Assembly: GCF_002159835.1 (NCBI RefSeq)
Contig: NZ_NFJL01000009.1
Location: forward strand, 62,001 to 126,000
Direction: 5' to 3'
DNA from: Blautia sp. An249
GTDB taxonomy: Bacteria > Bacillota > Clostridia > Lachnospirales > Lachnospiraceae
Length of the DNA: 64,000 nt
Shown here: one piece after another, positions 40,435 through 49,528 of the stretch
Numbering within the stretch: the stretch's first letter is position 1
Layout of the letters: each line of letters opens with the position of its first letter
Translations under genes and position numbers: made by a program
Notes under the pieces: generated by a model
Told to the model about the DNA's origin: nothing
Database searches by the model: none
Seen by the model: the letters and a program-made list of their open reading frames with translations, nothing else

Positions 40435-42102
40435 ATGAGCCAGAAGATGTATACGGTTACAATTGGAGACGAGGTGCTAAAATACCCGGAGGGAACCTGC
40501 TATGCAGAGATTGTAAAGAAGTATCAAAGTACCTGCAGAGATCCCATTCTTTTGGTAACCGTTGACGGAAAGTTACAGGAACTTCACAAACAGTTAAAGA
40601 AAGACTGTACGTTGGGTTTTATTACTTCCAGAGACAAGATCGGAAACGAAGCATATAAACGGAGCGCCTGTCTGATCCTGCTGAAGGCCATTTATGATGT
40701 GGCCGGAAAGGAAGAACTGAATAAAACCGTTATTCATTATTCCATCGGGGAAGCCTACTATTTCACCATGAAAGGCAGTACTCTTCTGAATCAGAAATTC
40801 CTGGAAAAAATCAGGCAGGAAATGCAGAAGATTGTGGAACAGGAAATCCCTATTATGAAGCGCAGTGTGGGAACAGAGGAAGCCATTGAAATGTTTCTGA
40901 AGCACCAGATGTACGATAAAGCAAGGCTGTTTCGTTACCGGCGCGTTTCCAAAGTAAATATCTACAGCATTGGAAATTTCGAAGACTATTTTTACGGATT
41001 CATGGTAAATCATACAGGTTATGTCCGGTATTTTGATCTGCAGCTTTATGACGAAGGATTTGTCCTTTTGCTTCCTTCCAGAGAAGAACCGGAGAAAGTG
41101 CCGGAGTTTTCGCCTCATAAGAAAGTATTTCAGGTGCAGAAAGAGTCCCAGGCCTGGGGAGATAAACTGGATATTTCCACAGTGGGAGAACTCAACGACC
41201 GGATTGCCCATCAGGGGTTACAGGAAGTCCTGCTGATTCAGGAAGCCTTGCAGGAGGCAAAAATTTCCCAGATTGCAGAAGAGATTGTCAGAGAAAATAA
41301 TAAAAAATTTATTATGATTGCCGGCCCTTCTTCTTCCGGGAAAACGACCTTTTCCCACAGGTTGTCCATTCAGCTTGCCGCCCACGGGATTAAAACTCAT
41401 CCCATTGCAGTGGATAATTACTTCGTAAACAGGGAAGAGACACCTCTGGACGAATTTGGAAAAAAGAATTATGAATGTCTGGAGGCCATTGATATTGAAC
41501 AGTTTAACCAGGATATGCTGATGCTGCTAAAAGGAGAACGGGTGGAACTTCCGTGGTTTAATTTTGTGACAGGGCAGCGGGAATACAAAGGGGATTTTCT
41601 GAAGCTTGGATCAGAAGATATACTGGTGATTGAAGGAATTCATGGCTTAAATGACAAGCTGAGCTATGCGCTTCCGAGAGAAAGTAAATATAAAATTTAT
41701 ATCAGCGCTCTGACCCAGCTTAATATTGATGAACATAACCGGATTCCAACTACTGACGGCCGTCTGATCCGGAGGATCGTCAGGGATGCCAGAACCCGGG
41801 GAACTTCTGCGAAAAATACCATTGCCATGTGGCCCTCTGTCCGCAGAGGGGAAGAACAGTATATTTTCCCGTATCAGGAAGATGCAGATGTGGTGTTTAA
41901 TTCTGCTTTGATTTACGAACTGGCCTGCCTGAAAGTTTATGCGGAACCTCTGCTTTTCGGCATCGAAAAGACAGAGCCGGAATATCTGGAGGCCAAACGG
42001 CTGTTGAAATTTTTTGACTATTTTCTTCCGATCCCCAGCGAGGCGGTACCTACCAATTCACTGTTGAGGGAATTCATCGGAGGCGGATGTTTTCATTTAT
42101 AG
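40435..42102 (+). CDS. TGS/threonyl-tRNA-synthetase-like domain fused to a uridine-kinase-like P-loop kinase
   Basis: The 555-residue protein has three parts. Residues 1-60 look like a TGS domain (YTVTIGDEVLKYPEGTCYAE). About 60-210 resemble the second additional domain of threonyl-tRNA synthetase (KDCTLGFITSRDKIGNEAYK, VIHYSIGEAYYFT). From about 285 to the end is a uridine kinase/phosphoribulokinase fold with Walker A AGPSSSGKTTFSHRLSIQLA, DNYFVNREETPLDEFG and VIEGIHGLNDKL. The order is typical of a Clostridia/Thermotogae kinase family. Substrate is uncertain: uridine or another nucleoside. AAAGGAGG precedes ATG 40435. Confidence 0.9.
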   Translation: MSQKMYTVTIGDEVLKYPEGTCYAEIVKKYQSTCRDPILLVTVDGKLQELHKQLKKDCTLGFITSRDKIGNEAYKRSACLILLKAIYDVAGKEELNKTVIHYSIGEAYYFTMKGSTLLNQKFLEKIRQEMQKIVEQEIPIMKRSVGTEEAIEMFLKHQMYDKARLFRYRRVSKVNIYSIGNFEDYFYGFMVNHTGYVRYFDLQLYDEGFVLLLPSREEPEKVPEFSPHKKVFQVQKESQAWGDKLDISTVGELNDRIAHQGLQEVLLIQEALQEAKISQIAEEIVRENNKKFIMIAGPSSSGKTTFSHRLSIQLAAHGIKTHPIAVDNYFVNREETPLDEFGKKNYECLEAIDIEQFNQDMLMLLKGERVELPWFNFVTGQREYKGDFLKLGSEDILVIEGIHGLNDKLSYALPRESKYKIYISALTQLNIDEHNRIPTTDGRLIRRIVRDARTRGTSAKNTIAMWPSVRRGEEQYIFPYQEDADVVFNSALIYELACLKVYAEPLLFGIEKTEPEYLEAKRLLKFFDYFLPIPSEAVPTNSLLREFIGGGCFHL

Positions 42103-42151
42103 AGGAGGGTGTTGATTTTTCACATACAACAAAATACAAAGGAGGGGTCTT

Positions 42152-43393
42152 ATGAGTGAAAAGAAAACAACCAAAAAGAAAGTATCATTGACAGTATGGA
42201 TTTTTTTAGCGCTTGTGCTGGGCGTTGTAGCAGGTATTGCGCTGCAGAGCCATGCGGAGTTTGCGGAATCCTACATTCAGCCATTTGGAACAATATTCCT
42301 GAATTTAATCAAAATGGTTGTGGTTCCTGTTGTTCTTCTGTCCATCATGCAGGGAATCATTTCTTTGCAGGACATTAAAAAGGTAGGGTCCATAGGCGGA
42401 AAAACCATTTGTTACTATCTGCTGACCACAGCGTTTGCGGTAACCCTCGGTCTGATTTTCGCCAATCTGCTTCAGGTAGGAGCAGGGTATCAGCTTGCCA
42501 CAGAAGATCTTGTCTATGAGGCGTCAGAAGCGCCCAGCTTTATGGATACGCTGGTGAATATCTTTCCGTCCAATGCCGTAGAACCACTGGTAAGCGCTAC
42601 TATGCTGCAGGTAATTGTCATTGCTCTGCTGTTTGGATTTGGCATTATACTGGCAGGAGAAAAAGGAGAAACGGCAAAGAATGTTGTGGACAGTTTTTCG
42701 GAAGTCAGCTTTAAGGTTATGGGCATGATTATTAAACTGTCACCGATCGGTGTTTTCGCGTTAATTACGCCGGTTGTGGCAAGTAACGGTCCGTCCGTGC
42801 TGCTGCCTTTGTTAAAACTGATTGTCATTGCCTATGTAGTTTATGTGGTACATATGGTACTGGTTTATTCTTCTACCGTATACGGCATTGCAAAAATGAG
42901 TCCGCTGAAATTCTTCCGGGGAATGAGCCCAGCTATGATTTTCGCATTCAGCAGCGCCAGCAGTGTGGGTGCTCTTCCCTTTAACCTGGAATGTACGCAG
43001 AAACTGGGAGCGAAAAAAGAAGTGGCAAGTTTCGTACTTCCTTTAGGAGCAACCATTAACATGGACGGAACCGCCATCTACCAGGGTGTCTGCGCCATCT
43101 TTATTTCACAGATTTTCGGTATCGATCTGACGATCGGACAGCAGATTACCATTATTCTGACAGCAGTACTGGCTTCTATCGGAACCGCCGGGGTACCTGG
43201 ATCCGGAATGATTATGCTGGCAATGGTACTGGAAAGTGTAGGGCTGCCAGTGGAAGGTATCGCCTTAGTAGCAGGAATCGACCGTGTTCTGGATATGGGA
43301 CGTACCTGTGTCAATATCACCGGCGACGCAGCCTGCACCATCTGTATTGATGCACTGGAAAAGAAAAAAGAGGCCAGAAAAGCCAGAAAATAG
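42152..43393 (+). CDS. dicarboxylate/amino acid:cation symporter (SLC1/DAACS family)
   Basis: A 413-residue membrane protein with the Glt-type fold: FLNLIKMVVVPVVLLSIMQG early, AFSSASSVGALPFNLEC as the HP1 serine-rich hairpin, PLGATINMDGTAIYQGVCAI as the NMDG unwound helix, VPGSGMIMLAMVL for HP2, and DRVLDMGRTCVNITGDA for the substrate-binding helix 8. In the last, Arg before TCVN suggests an acidic amino acid or dicarboxylate. It uses sodium or proton gradients. It lies alone, with AAAGGAGGGG upstream, and ends just before the rnpB promoter. Confidence 0.92.
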   Translation: MSEKKTTKKKVSLTVWIFLALVLGVVAGIALQSHAEFAESYIQPFGTIFLNLIKMVVVPVVLLSIMQGIISLQDIKKVGSIGGKTICYYLLTTAFAVTLGLIFANLLQVGAGYQLATEDLVYEASEAPSFMDTLVNIFPSNAVEPLVSATMLQVIVIALLFGFGIILAGEKGETAKNVVDSFSEVSFKVMGMIIKLSPIGVFALITPVVASNGPSVLLPLLKLIVIAYVVYVVHMVLVYSSTVYGIAKMSPLKFFRGMSPAMIFAFSSASSVGALPFNLECTQKLGAKKEVASFVLPLGATINMDGTAIYQGVCAIFISQIFGIDLTIGQQITIILTAVLASIGTAGVPGSGMIMLAMVLESVGLPVEGIALVAGIDRVLDMGRTCVNITGDAACTICIDALEKKKEARKARK

Positions 43394-43395
43394 AA

Positions 43396-43424
43396 TTGCG
43401 AAAAAGAAAAAAGCATGTTAAAAT
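43396..43424 (+). promoter_or_regulatory. promoter of rnpB
   Basis: TTGCGA (43396-43401), 17-base spacer, TAAAAT (43419-43424), about 10 bases before the RNA. Confidence 0.65.
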
Positions 43425-43434
43425 AGCAGTTGCG

Positions 43435-43779
43435 TAAGCAGAACAGGTGGTCGCGGCTGGCCAGACGAAAGGGGCCAGGTGAGGAAAGTCCGGGCTTCAT
43501 AGGGCAGGATGCCGGATAACGTCCGGTGGAGGTGACTCCCAGACCAGTGCAACAGAAATAAACCGCCTCTTTAAGAGGTAAGGGTGGAAAGGCAGTGTAA
43601 GAGACTACCGCCTGGCTGGTAACAGACAGGGCACATGTAAACTCCATTCGAAGCAAGACCGAAAAGAAAGCGATACGGCGGCCCGTCGTGCTTTCAGGTG
43701 GGTCGCTTGAACCTGCTGGCAACAGCAGGTCTAGATAGATGACCATCCAACGACATAACCCGGCTTATCGTTCTGCTTA
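43435..43779 (+). ncRNA. rnpB: RNase P RNA
   Basis: The ends pair as TAAGCAGAAC/GTTCTGCTTA (P1). Between them are GAGGAAAGTCCGGGCTTC (CR-I), AAGGGTGGAAAGGCAGTG, GTAAGAGACTACCGC-like CR-II/III sequence, TAAACTCCATTCGAAGCAAG, and the CR-V end AGATAGATGACCATCC with ACATAACCCGGCTTA. This is the catalytic RNA that trims tRNA 5' ends. The size of about 345 bases and layout fit a type A-like molecule; ends are set by the P1 helix and may be off by a few bases. The protein modulator RnpM is also in the window. Confidence 0.96.
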
Positions 43780-43790
43780 TTAAAAAAGAA

Positions 43791-43845
43791 AAAAGGTATA
43801 CCGTCTTACGGAGATTTTCCGCAGATGGTATACCTTTTCTTTTTA
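43791..43845. terminator. bidirectional terminator between rnpB and pyrI
   Basis: AAAAGGTATACC (43791-43802) pairs with GGTATACCTTTT (43827-43838) around a loop holding CTTACGGAGA/TTTCCGCAG, with T-run TTTTCTTTTT after it and an A-run before it. Confidence 0.85.
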
Positions 43846-43849
43846 CTCA

Positions 43850-44287
43850 TTATTTATTACGTTTTCCTCTGTATTTTTCTTCGCAGTATTTACAGCGGTA
43901 GATTTCTTTTTCCTCGTCAGACAGAATGAAAATCTGATCCAGTCCCTGTTCGATGGAAGTGATGCAGCGCGGGTTTTTGCAGCGGATCACGTTTGTTATC
44001 TGTTTGGGAAGTTTTAAAACCTTTTTTTCCACAATCTGTTCGTCTTTAATAATATTAACAGTGATATTATGATCAATGAAGCCGAGAATATCCAGATCCA
44101 GCTTTTCAATGGGGCATTCTACTTTGATAATATCTTTTGTCCCCATCTTATTGCTGCGGGCATTTTTTATAATAGCCACGGTGCAGTCCAGTTTATCCAG
44201 CTTCAAATCCCGGTAAATAGTCATAGCCTTACCGGCTTTAATGTGATCTAATACATATCCTTCTTTTAATGCTCCTACATTTAACAT
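43850..44287 (-). CDS. pyrI: aspartate carbamoyltransferase regulatory subunit
   Basis: The 145-residue protein has the nucleotide-binding N-terminal domain ([20 protein letters not shown], ending before about 95) and a C-terminal zinc domain with four cysteines: CKNPRCITS and YRCKYCEEKY. PyrI gives ATCase its CTP/ATP control, as established for the E. coli enzyme. Its ATG overlaps the pyrB stop (TGATG), so the subunits are coupled one to one. Confidence 0.96.
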   Translation of the reverse strand: MLNVGALKEGYVLDHIKAGKAMTIYRDLKLDKLDCTVAIIKNARSNKMGTKDIIKVECPIEKLDLDILGFIDHNITVNIIKDEQIVEKKVLKLPKQITNVIRCKNPRCITSIEQGLDQIFILSDEEKEIYRCKYCEEKYRGKRNK

Positions 44288-45204
44288 CAGACATCCACCT
44301 CCAATAATGTGAGAATCAGCGCCATTCGTACATAGACACCGTATTGTGCCTGTTTGAAATAGGCGGCACGGGGATCGCTGTCTACCTCCACATCAATTTC
44401 GTTTACTCTGGGGAGAGGATGGAGAATGTACATATCCGGTTTTGCAAGGCTGAGTTTGGACTTGTCCAATATGTAGAAATCTTTCATCCGGACATAATCT
44501 TCTTCGTTAAAGAAACGTTCTCTCTGGACACGGGTCATATAGAGCAGATCCAGACTGGGAAGTGCATCCTCCAGTCTTTCCACTTCCAGATATTCTTTGT
44601 TGTTTTTCTTTAATACATCTTCTCGGATATAACTGGGAACCCGAAGTTCTTCGGGAGAGATTAAAACGAATTTTACATTGTCATAGCGGACCAGGGCCTC
44701 AATAAGAGAATGTACGGTTCTTCCGAATTTTAAATCGCCGCACAGACCGATGGTAAGATTATTCAGCCTTCCCTTCAGAGAGCGGATGGTCAGCAGATCA
44801 GTCAGAGTCTGGGTTGGATGCTGGTGTCCGCCGTCGCCGGCATTAATCACCGGGATGGAAGAAGACATAGAAGCTACCAGGGCTGCACCCTCTTTGGGAT
44901 GCCGGATGGCTGCAATGTCTGCATAACATGATACAACGCGGATGGTATCGGCCACGCTTTCCCCTTTAGAAGCAGAACTGGAATCAGCGCTGGAAAAACC
45001 GAGCACGTTTCCTCCCAGATTCAGCATAGCGGCCTCGAAACTCAGTCTTGTACGGGTACTTGGCTCGTAAAAAAGAGTTGCAATTTTCTTACCATCACAG
45101 GCATGTGCATATTTTTCAGGGTTTTGTTCAATGTGATTCGCCAGGTCAAGCAGCTTGTCCAGCTCCCCGACAGAGAAGTCCAAAGGACTGATTAAATGTC
45201 TCAT
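44287..45204 (-). CDS. pyrB: aspartate carbamoyltransferase catalytic subunit
   Basis: At 305 residues it has the carbamoyl phosphate motif [16 protein letters not shown], the Lys-bearing loop [54 protein letters not shown] and [22 protein letters not shown]. It makes carbamoyl-aspartate, the first committed step of pyrimidine synthesis. AGGAGG lies just before the ATG. No PyrR attenuator is visible in the short leader, so regulation is likely through PyrI allostery. Confidence 0.97.
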   Translation of the reverse strand: MRHLISPLDFSVGELDKLLDLANHIEQNPEKYAHACDGKKIATLFYEPSTRTRLSFEAAMLNLGGNVLGFSSADSSSASKGESVADTIRVVSCYADIAAIRHPKEGAALVASMSSSIPVINAGDGGHQHPTQTLTDLLTIRSLKGRLNNLTIGLCGDLKFGRTVHSLIEALVRYDNVKFVLISPEELRVPSYIREDVLKKNNKEYLEVERLEDALPSLDLLYMTRVQRERFFNEEDYVRMKDFYILDKSKLSLAKPDMYILHPLPRVNEIDVEVDSDPRAAYFKQAQYGVYVRMALILTLLEVDV

Positions 45205-45239
45205 GTACTACCTCCTGAAAGTTTTTTATTCTGCATACC

Positions 45240-45268
45240 ATCATATAATAGTCAGACCGTTTTTTCAA
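45240..45268 (-). promoter_or_regulatory. promoter of pyrBI
   Basis: On the minus strand TTGAAA (45263-45268) and TATGAT (45240-45245) are 17 bases apart. The -35 lies inside the last codons of the membrane protein gene at 45252-45650. Confidence 0.65.
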
Positions 45269-45650
45269 GATTTTTGCTGAGTATTTTCTCAAAAAACAGA
45301 CCTGTGGCAAACCAGACAGGAGCATAATCGAGGCGGATAAGACCTTTATAATTAAAAGGAACATGACTGTAATCCCAGGGACAGGCAAAGTGTGACTTTA
45401 AAAGGGTGCCGGTGGAGAACTCCACAAAGAATATTCCGGTCATATAGATACAGCCCCGGAAAAACACAGGGATCTTTTTCAGACGTCTGGAAACAGGACC
45501 AATGACTGCGGCAAAGCCATAAATGGGAAACATCCAGAGAGAAGAACGTCCAGTCAGAGCTGCCTCGCCGCGGCACAGGGCATGGATTCCCGTCCACAGA
45601 ATTTCCATGCACCACCCGATGCCTCCGCACAGTATAAATTGTTGTCCCAT
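45252..45650 (-). CDS. membrane protein of the putative ABC-transporter type IV (PF06541-like) family
   Basis: A 132-residue protein with about four hydrophobic segments. It starts MGQQFILCGGIGWCMEILWT, with GIHAL, and has SLWMFPIYGFAAVIGPVSRR then FFVEFSTGTLLKSHFACPWDYS, the W-M-F-x-x-Y-G and E-x-x-T-G-x-L...W-D-Y pattern of this family. Despite the family label, transport is unproven. AAGGAGG precedes the ATG. It stands between folC (divergent) and pyrB. Confidence 0.85.
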   Translation of the reverse strand: MGQQFILCGGIGWCMEILWTGIHALCRGEAALTGRSSLWMFPIYGFAAVIGPVSRRLKKIPVFFRGCIYMTGIFFVEFSTGTLLKSHFACPWDYSHVPFNYKGLIRLDYAPVWFATGLFFEKILSKNLEKTV

Positions 45651-45709
45651 AACGTCCTCCTTGTTTTGTAATGTTTTGGTAAAATTCCTATTAGTAGTAT
45701 GCCCCTGCC

Positions 45710-45738
45710 TTGAAAAAACAATACGCCTGTACTATAAT
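45710..45738 (+). promoter_or_regulatory. promoter of folC-pheA
   Basis: TTGAAA (45710-45715), 17-base spacer, TATAAT (45733-45738), 35 bases before ATG 45773. Confidence 0.8.
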
Positions 45739-45772
45739 GAAAAACAAATGTTTTGATGATTTGGAGGATATT

Positions 45773-47071
45773 ATGGATTACCAACAGAGCCGGGAATATC
45801 TGAGACAGGCGCAAACGTACGGGAGCGTTTTAGGGCTTGATAATATGAGGGAAATGATGAAGCGTCTTGGAAATCCCCAGGATCAATTAAAATATATTCA
45901 TGTGGCGGGAACAAATGGAAAGGGAAGTGTACTGGCCTACCTTTCTTCCGTTCTGGCGCAGACCGGATACCGGGTGGGCAGATATGTATCTCCTGCAATA
46001 TTTTCTTACCGGGAACAGTTTGAAATTAATCAGAAACCCATAAGCCGGGAAGCCTTTGCCAGATGTCTGAGTAAAGTGGCGCAGGTGGCTGACGCGATGG
46101 AAAAGGAGGGAAAGCCCCATCCCACTCCCTTTGAAATGGAAACAGCCACGGCTTTTTTCTATTTTGCAGAAGAAAACTGTGATCTTGTATTACTGGAAAC
46201 GGGGATGGGAGGTCTTACAGACGCTACCAATATTATTCGTACCACGGAAGTGGCAGTTCTTACTTCAATTAGCATGGATCATATGGCCTTTCTGGGAAAT
46301 ACCCTGGGAGAAATCGCTGCGTGTAAAGCAGGAATTATAAAAGAAGGCTGCCGTGTGGTTGCCGCAGAGCAGAAACCGGAGGCCATGGAGAAAATCAGGG
46401 AAGTCTGCGAAAGATTTCATATTATCCCCGTTGTTTCTTCCCCTGAGGAGGGCAGGGTAACGGAAAATGAGATGGACCATATGACGTTTGAATACGGGGA
46501 AAGATCTTATACCATTCCGCTGACCGGAGCGTGCCAGATGGAAAATGTTATGGTTGCACTGCATACTCTGGAGGTATTAATCCAAAATGGATATAACATT
46601 ACTCCTGCGCAGATAGAAAAAGGTCTGGAGAACACCCGGTGGAAAGGCAGGTTTACTGCGCTTCTTTCAGAACCGCTTCTTATTGCAGACGGAGCCCATA
46701 ATCCGGATGCGGCAGGAAAGCTGGTTCAGTCTCTGAAAATGTATTTTCAGGGAAAGGATCTGTATTTTATTATTGGAATGTTTCGGGATAAAGATTATGA
46801 GAGCGTATTGAAGATGACGGCTCCTCTGGCGAAAGAGATTATGACCATTCAGACTTCCGGGAATCCGAGAGCTCTGCCGGCAGAGGAACTGGCGCAGGCC
46901 GCCCGGAAATACCACTCCCATGTGGAACCGGCAAAAAGCATAGAAGAAGCGGTGGAAAAAATGACAGAGAAAGCAGAAAAAGAAGGCGTGGTTGTGGCTT
47001 TCGGTTCCCTGTCCTTTATGAGAGAGCTGGCAGAAGCCATTGAAAAACGAAAGGATAATGCAGAAAAATGA
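45773..47071 (+). CDS. folC: folylpolyglutamate / dihydrofolate synthase
   Basis: ATG 45773 with TTGGAGG upstream gives 432 residues; longer in-frame extension would include the promoter. The Mur-ligase fold shows IHVAGTNGKGSVLAYLSSVL (P-loop), YVSPAIFSYREQFEINQKPI, LLETGMGGLTDATNII, and GRFTALLSEPLLIADGAHNP. It adds glutamate to dihydropteroate and/or folates. It ends overlapping pheA by 4 bases (ATGA). Confidence 0.95.
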   Translation: MDYQQSREYLRQAQTYGSVLGLDNMREMMKRLGNPQDQLKYIHVAGTNGKGSVLAYLSSVLAQTGYRVGRYVSPAIFSYREQFEINQKPISREAFARCLSKVAQVADAMEKEGKPHPTPFEMETATAFFYFAEENCDLVLLETGMGGLTDATNIIRTTEVAVLTSISMDHMAFLGNTLGEIAACKAGIIKEGCRVVAAEQKPEAMEKIREVCERFHIIPVVSSPEEGRVTENEMDHMTFEYGERSYTIPLTGACQMENVMVALHTLEVLIQNGYNITPAQIEKGLENTRWKGRFTALLSEPLLIADGAHNPDAAGKLVQSLKMYFQGKDLYFIIGMFRDKDYESVLKMTAPLAKEIMTIQTSGNPRALPAEELAQAARKYHSHVEPAKSIEEAVEKMTEKAEKEGVVVAFGSLSFMRELAEAIEKRKDNAEK

Positions 47072-48198
47072 TAGATTTACAGGAATCCAGGAGAAAGATT
47101 GACAGGATTGATGAACAGATTACAGCGCTTTTTGAGGAGCGGATGGCGATCTGTCAGGATGTGGCTGAATATAAAATACAAACAGGAAAAGAAGTCTTAG
47201 ACACACAAAGAGAAAAGGAAAAACTGACAGCATTAAAGACAAAGGCCCATACACCCTTTAATCAACATGGGATTGAAGAACTGTTTCAGCAGATTATGGC
47301 AGTAAGCAGAAAACGTCAGTATCAGCTTATGACGGAACATGGAATTGGCGGCGGCTATGATTATGAAATGACGGAAACCCTTCCGAAAAAAGGGAAAAAA
47401 GTAGTTTTTCAGGGAGTGGAAGGCGCCTATAGTTATGCAGCAATGAAGCGTTATTTCGGAGAGCAAAACGACAGTTTCCACGTGGAAACCTGGAAGGATG
47501 CCATTGAGGCAGTCCTGGAAGAGAAAGCCGATTACGCAGTGCTTCCCATTGAAAATTCCACGGCGGGAATTGTGGAAGATAATTATGACTTACTGGCTCA
47601 GCATCCGGTATACATTGTGGGAGAGCAGATTATTCCCTGCGAACATGTGCTTTTAGGGCTGCCGGATGCTGAAATAGAAGAAATTTCCAGAGTTTATTCC
47701 CATCCTCAGGCATTAGCCCAGTGCAGAAAATATCTGGACGAGCATCCGCAGTGGAAACAGATAAAGGTAGAGAATACAGCCGTAGCGGCCAAAAAGATAC
47801 AGGAAGAGAAGGACTGTACTTCTGCTGCCATTGCCAGTAAAGAGGCAGCGCAGTTTTATGGGCTTAAAATCCTGAAAGACAAAATATACCACAATACGCA
47901 GAATTCCACCAGGTTTATCATTATCAGTAAACATCCGGTTTATGAAAAGAAGGCTGAGAGAATCAGTATTTGTTTTGAACTGCCTCATAAAACAGGAAGC
48001 CTGTATAATATGCTTTCTCATATTATTTACAACGGGCTGAATATGACAAGGATTCAGTCCCGCCCCATTGTGGGCAGGAACTGGGAATACCGTTTCTTCC
48101 TGGATTTTGACGGAAATCTGGAAAAGAGCGCAGTAAAAAATGCCTTAAGAGGAATTAAACAGGAAGCCAATATGCTTCGGATATTAGGAAACTACTAG
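47068..48198 (+). CDS. pheA: bifunctional chorismate mutase / prephenate dehydratase
   Basis: The 376-residue protein has an AroQ-type chorismate mutase at about 1-85 (LQESRRKIDRIDEQITALFE), a prephenate dehydratase at about 110-285 (VVFQGVEGAYSYAAMKRYFG, VLPIENSTAGIVEDNYDLL, NSTRFIII) with the catalytic Thr in S-T-R-F, and a C-terminal ACT domain (ICFELPHKTGSLYNMLSHII, with the usual ESRP written QSRP). It leads to phenylpyruvate, and phenylalanine would inhibit through ACT. Confidence 0.96.
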   Translation: MIDLQESRRKIDRIDEQITALFEERMAICQDVAEYKIQTGKEVLDTQREKEKLTALKTKAHTPFNQHGIEELFQQIMAVSRKRQYQLMTEHGIGGGYDYEMTETLPKKGKKVVFQGVEGAYSYAAMKRYFGEQNDSFHVETWKDAIEAVLEEKADYAVLPIENSTAGIVEDNYDLLAQHPVYIVGEQIIPCEHVLLGLPDAEIEEISRVYSHPQALAQCRKYLDEHPQWKQIKVENTAVAAKKIQEEKDCTSAAIASKEAAQFYGLKILKDKIYHNTQNSTRFIIISKHPVYEKKAERISICFELPHKTGSLYNMLSHIIYNGLNMTRIQSRPIVGRNWEYRFFLDFDGNLEKSAVKNALRGIKQEANMLRILGNY

Positions 48199-48209
48199 GA
48201 GAGTGCGAA

Positions 48210-49511
48210 ATGACAAGATTGGATGAATGTATTTTATACAGAGGTTTTGAACACGGGGAGATTCTGGATAAGATGGCTGCTTTAATTCAGCTTTACCAGG
48301 AGGATCCCGGGAAAGTAAAGGGAAGCAGGCATGTTTTTTATGCATGTGCCAACGGTCTGACGGAACTGGCGGGGGCATATGGATTTGAAGGGAATCTGTG
48401 GCATAATTATCTGACGTTTTTGTTGGTAAACCACGAAAATGCTTTTAGTACGGCCTGTGAAATCGTGGGGCCTGTCCAGGGAAGTATTAATGCTTTTGCC
48501 AGAAATGATTTTGAAATATTCAAAGAACTGTATGATTTCCCGTTGGAATCTTTTGACCAAATCTGGGGCGGAACCTGTGGAAACGTACTTTGTCATTATC
48601 AGAATATAAATGACAGCAGTAAAATGTTTAATAAGAGAATCCGGGACAGAATCTGCCGGCTTAGCATGAAACTGGGACAGGCTCGAAGTACGGATGAATT
48701 TATGGAAGATATGGTGTCTTTCTATAAAGATTTCGGCGTAGGCAAACTGGGACTTCATAAAGCCTTCCGGATCGATGAGGATGGGCAGGGAGAACCTGTG
48801 ATAGTTCCTATTACCAATATTGCCCATGTAAAACTGGATGATTTGGTGGGATATGAAATTGCAAAAAAGAAGCTGATTGATAATACAGAAGCCTTTGTCT
48901 GCGGACGCAAGGCCAATAACTGTCTCCTTTTCGGTGATGCGGGAACGGGAAAGTCTTCCAGCATTAAGGGGATTTTAAATCAGTATTATGAAAACGGCCT
49001 GAGGATTATTGAAATCTATAAACATCAGATTCAGTATCTGCCGAAGGTGATCGCTCAGATTAAAAACAGAAATTATAAATTTATCCTGTATATGGATGAT
49101 TTATCCTTTGAGGAATTTGAAATTGAATATAAGTATCTGAAAGCAGTAATAGAAGGAGGATTGGAAAAGAAACCGGAAAATGTATTAATTTATGCGACCT
49201 CCAATCGAAGACATCTGATTAAGGAGAGTTTCAGTGATAAGGAGGGACGCCGCGATGACCTTCATTCTTCCGATACGGTTCAGGAGAAGTTATCGCTGGT
49301 ATATCGGTTTGGGGTTACGATTTTCTTCTGTGCTCCCAATAAGAAAGAGTTTCAGAATATCGTAAAAGTTCTTGCCGAGAGGCATCATCTTACCATGCCG
49401 GAAGACGAGCTGCTTTTAAAAGCAAACCAGTGGGAACTGAATCATGGGGGACTGACAGGAAGAACTGCCCAGCAGTTCATTGATTATCTTTTAGGACAAA
49501 AGAAGGAGTAA
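48210..49511 (+). CDS. DUF815-family AAA+ ATPase
   Basis: A 433-residue soluble ATPase. The N-terminal 200 residues are helical and lineage-specific; the DUF815 AAA+ core follows with Walker A LLFGDAGTGKSSSIKGILNQ, Walker B KFILYMDDLSFEEFE, sensor-like LIYATSNRRHLIKESF, and FSDKEGRRDDLHSSDTVQEK before the arginine-containing LVYRFGVTIFF. Function is unknown; some members are proposed to be chaperone-like. It precedes ppx by 17 bases, so a link to polyphosphate biology is possible but not shown. Confidence 0.9.
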   Translation: MTRLDECILYRGFEHGEILDKMAALIQLYQEDPGKVKGSRHVFYACANGLTELAGAYGFEGNLWHNYLTFLLVNHENAFSTACEIVGPVQGSINAFARNDFEIFKELYDFPLESFDQIWGGTCGNVLCHYQNINDSSKMFNKRIRDRICRLSMKLGQARSTDEFMEDMVSFYKDFGVGKLGLHKAFRIDEDGQGEPVIVPITNIAHVKLDDLVGYEIAKKKLIDNTEAFVCGRKANNCLLFGDAGTGKSSSIKGILNQYYENGLRIIEIYKHQIQYLPKVIAQIKNRNYKFILYMDDLSFEEFEIEYKYLKAVIEGGLEKKPENVLIYATSNRRHLIKESFSDKEGRRDDLHSSDTVQEKLSLVYRFGVTIFFCAPNKKEFQNIVKVLAERHHLTMPEDELLLKANQWELNHGGLTGRTAQQFIDYLLGQKKE

Positions 49512-49528
49512 ATGCAGGAGGTATTTTT

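Noticed and set aside
45205-45251. PyrR-type attenuator before pyrB
   Set aside because: The untranslated leader is about 30 bases with no terminator/antiterminator stems.
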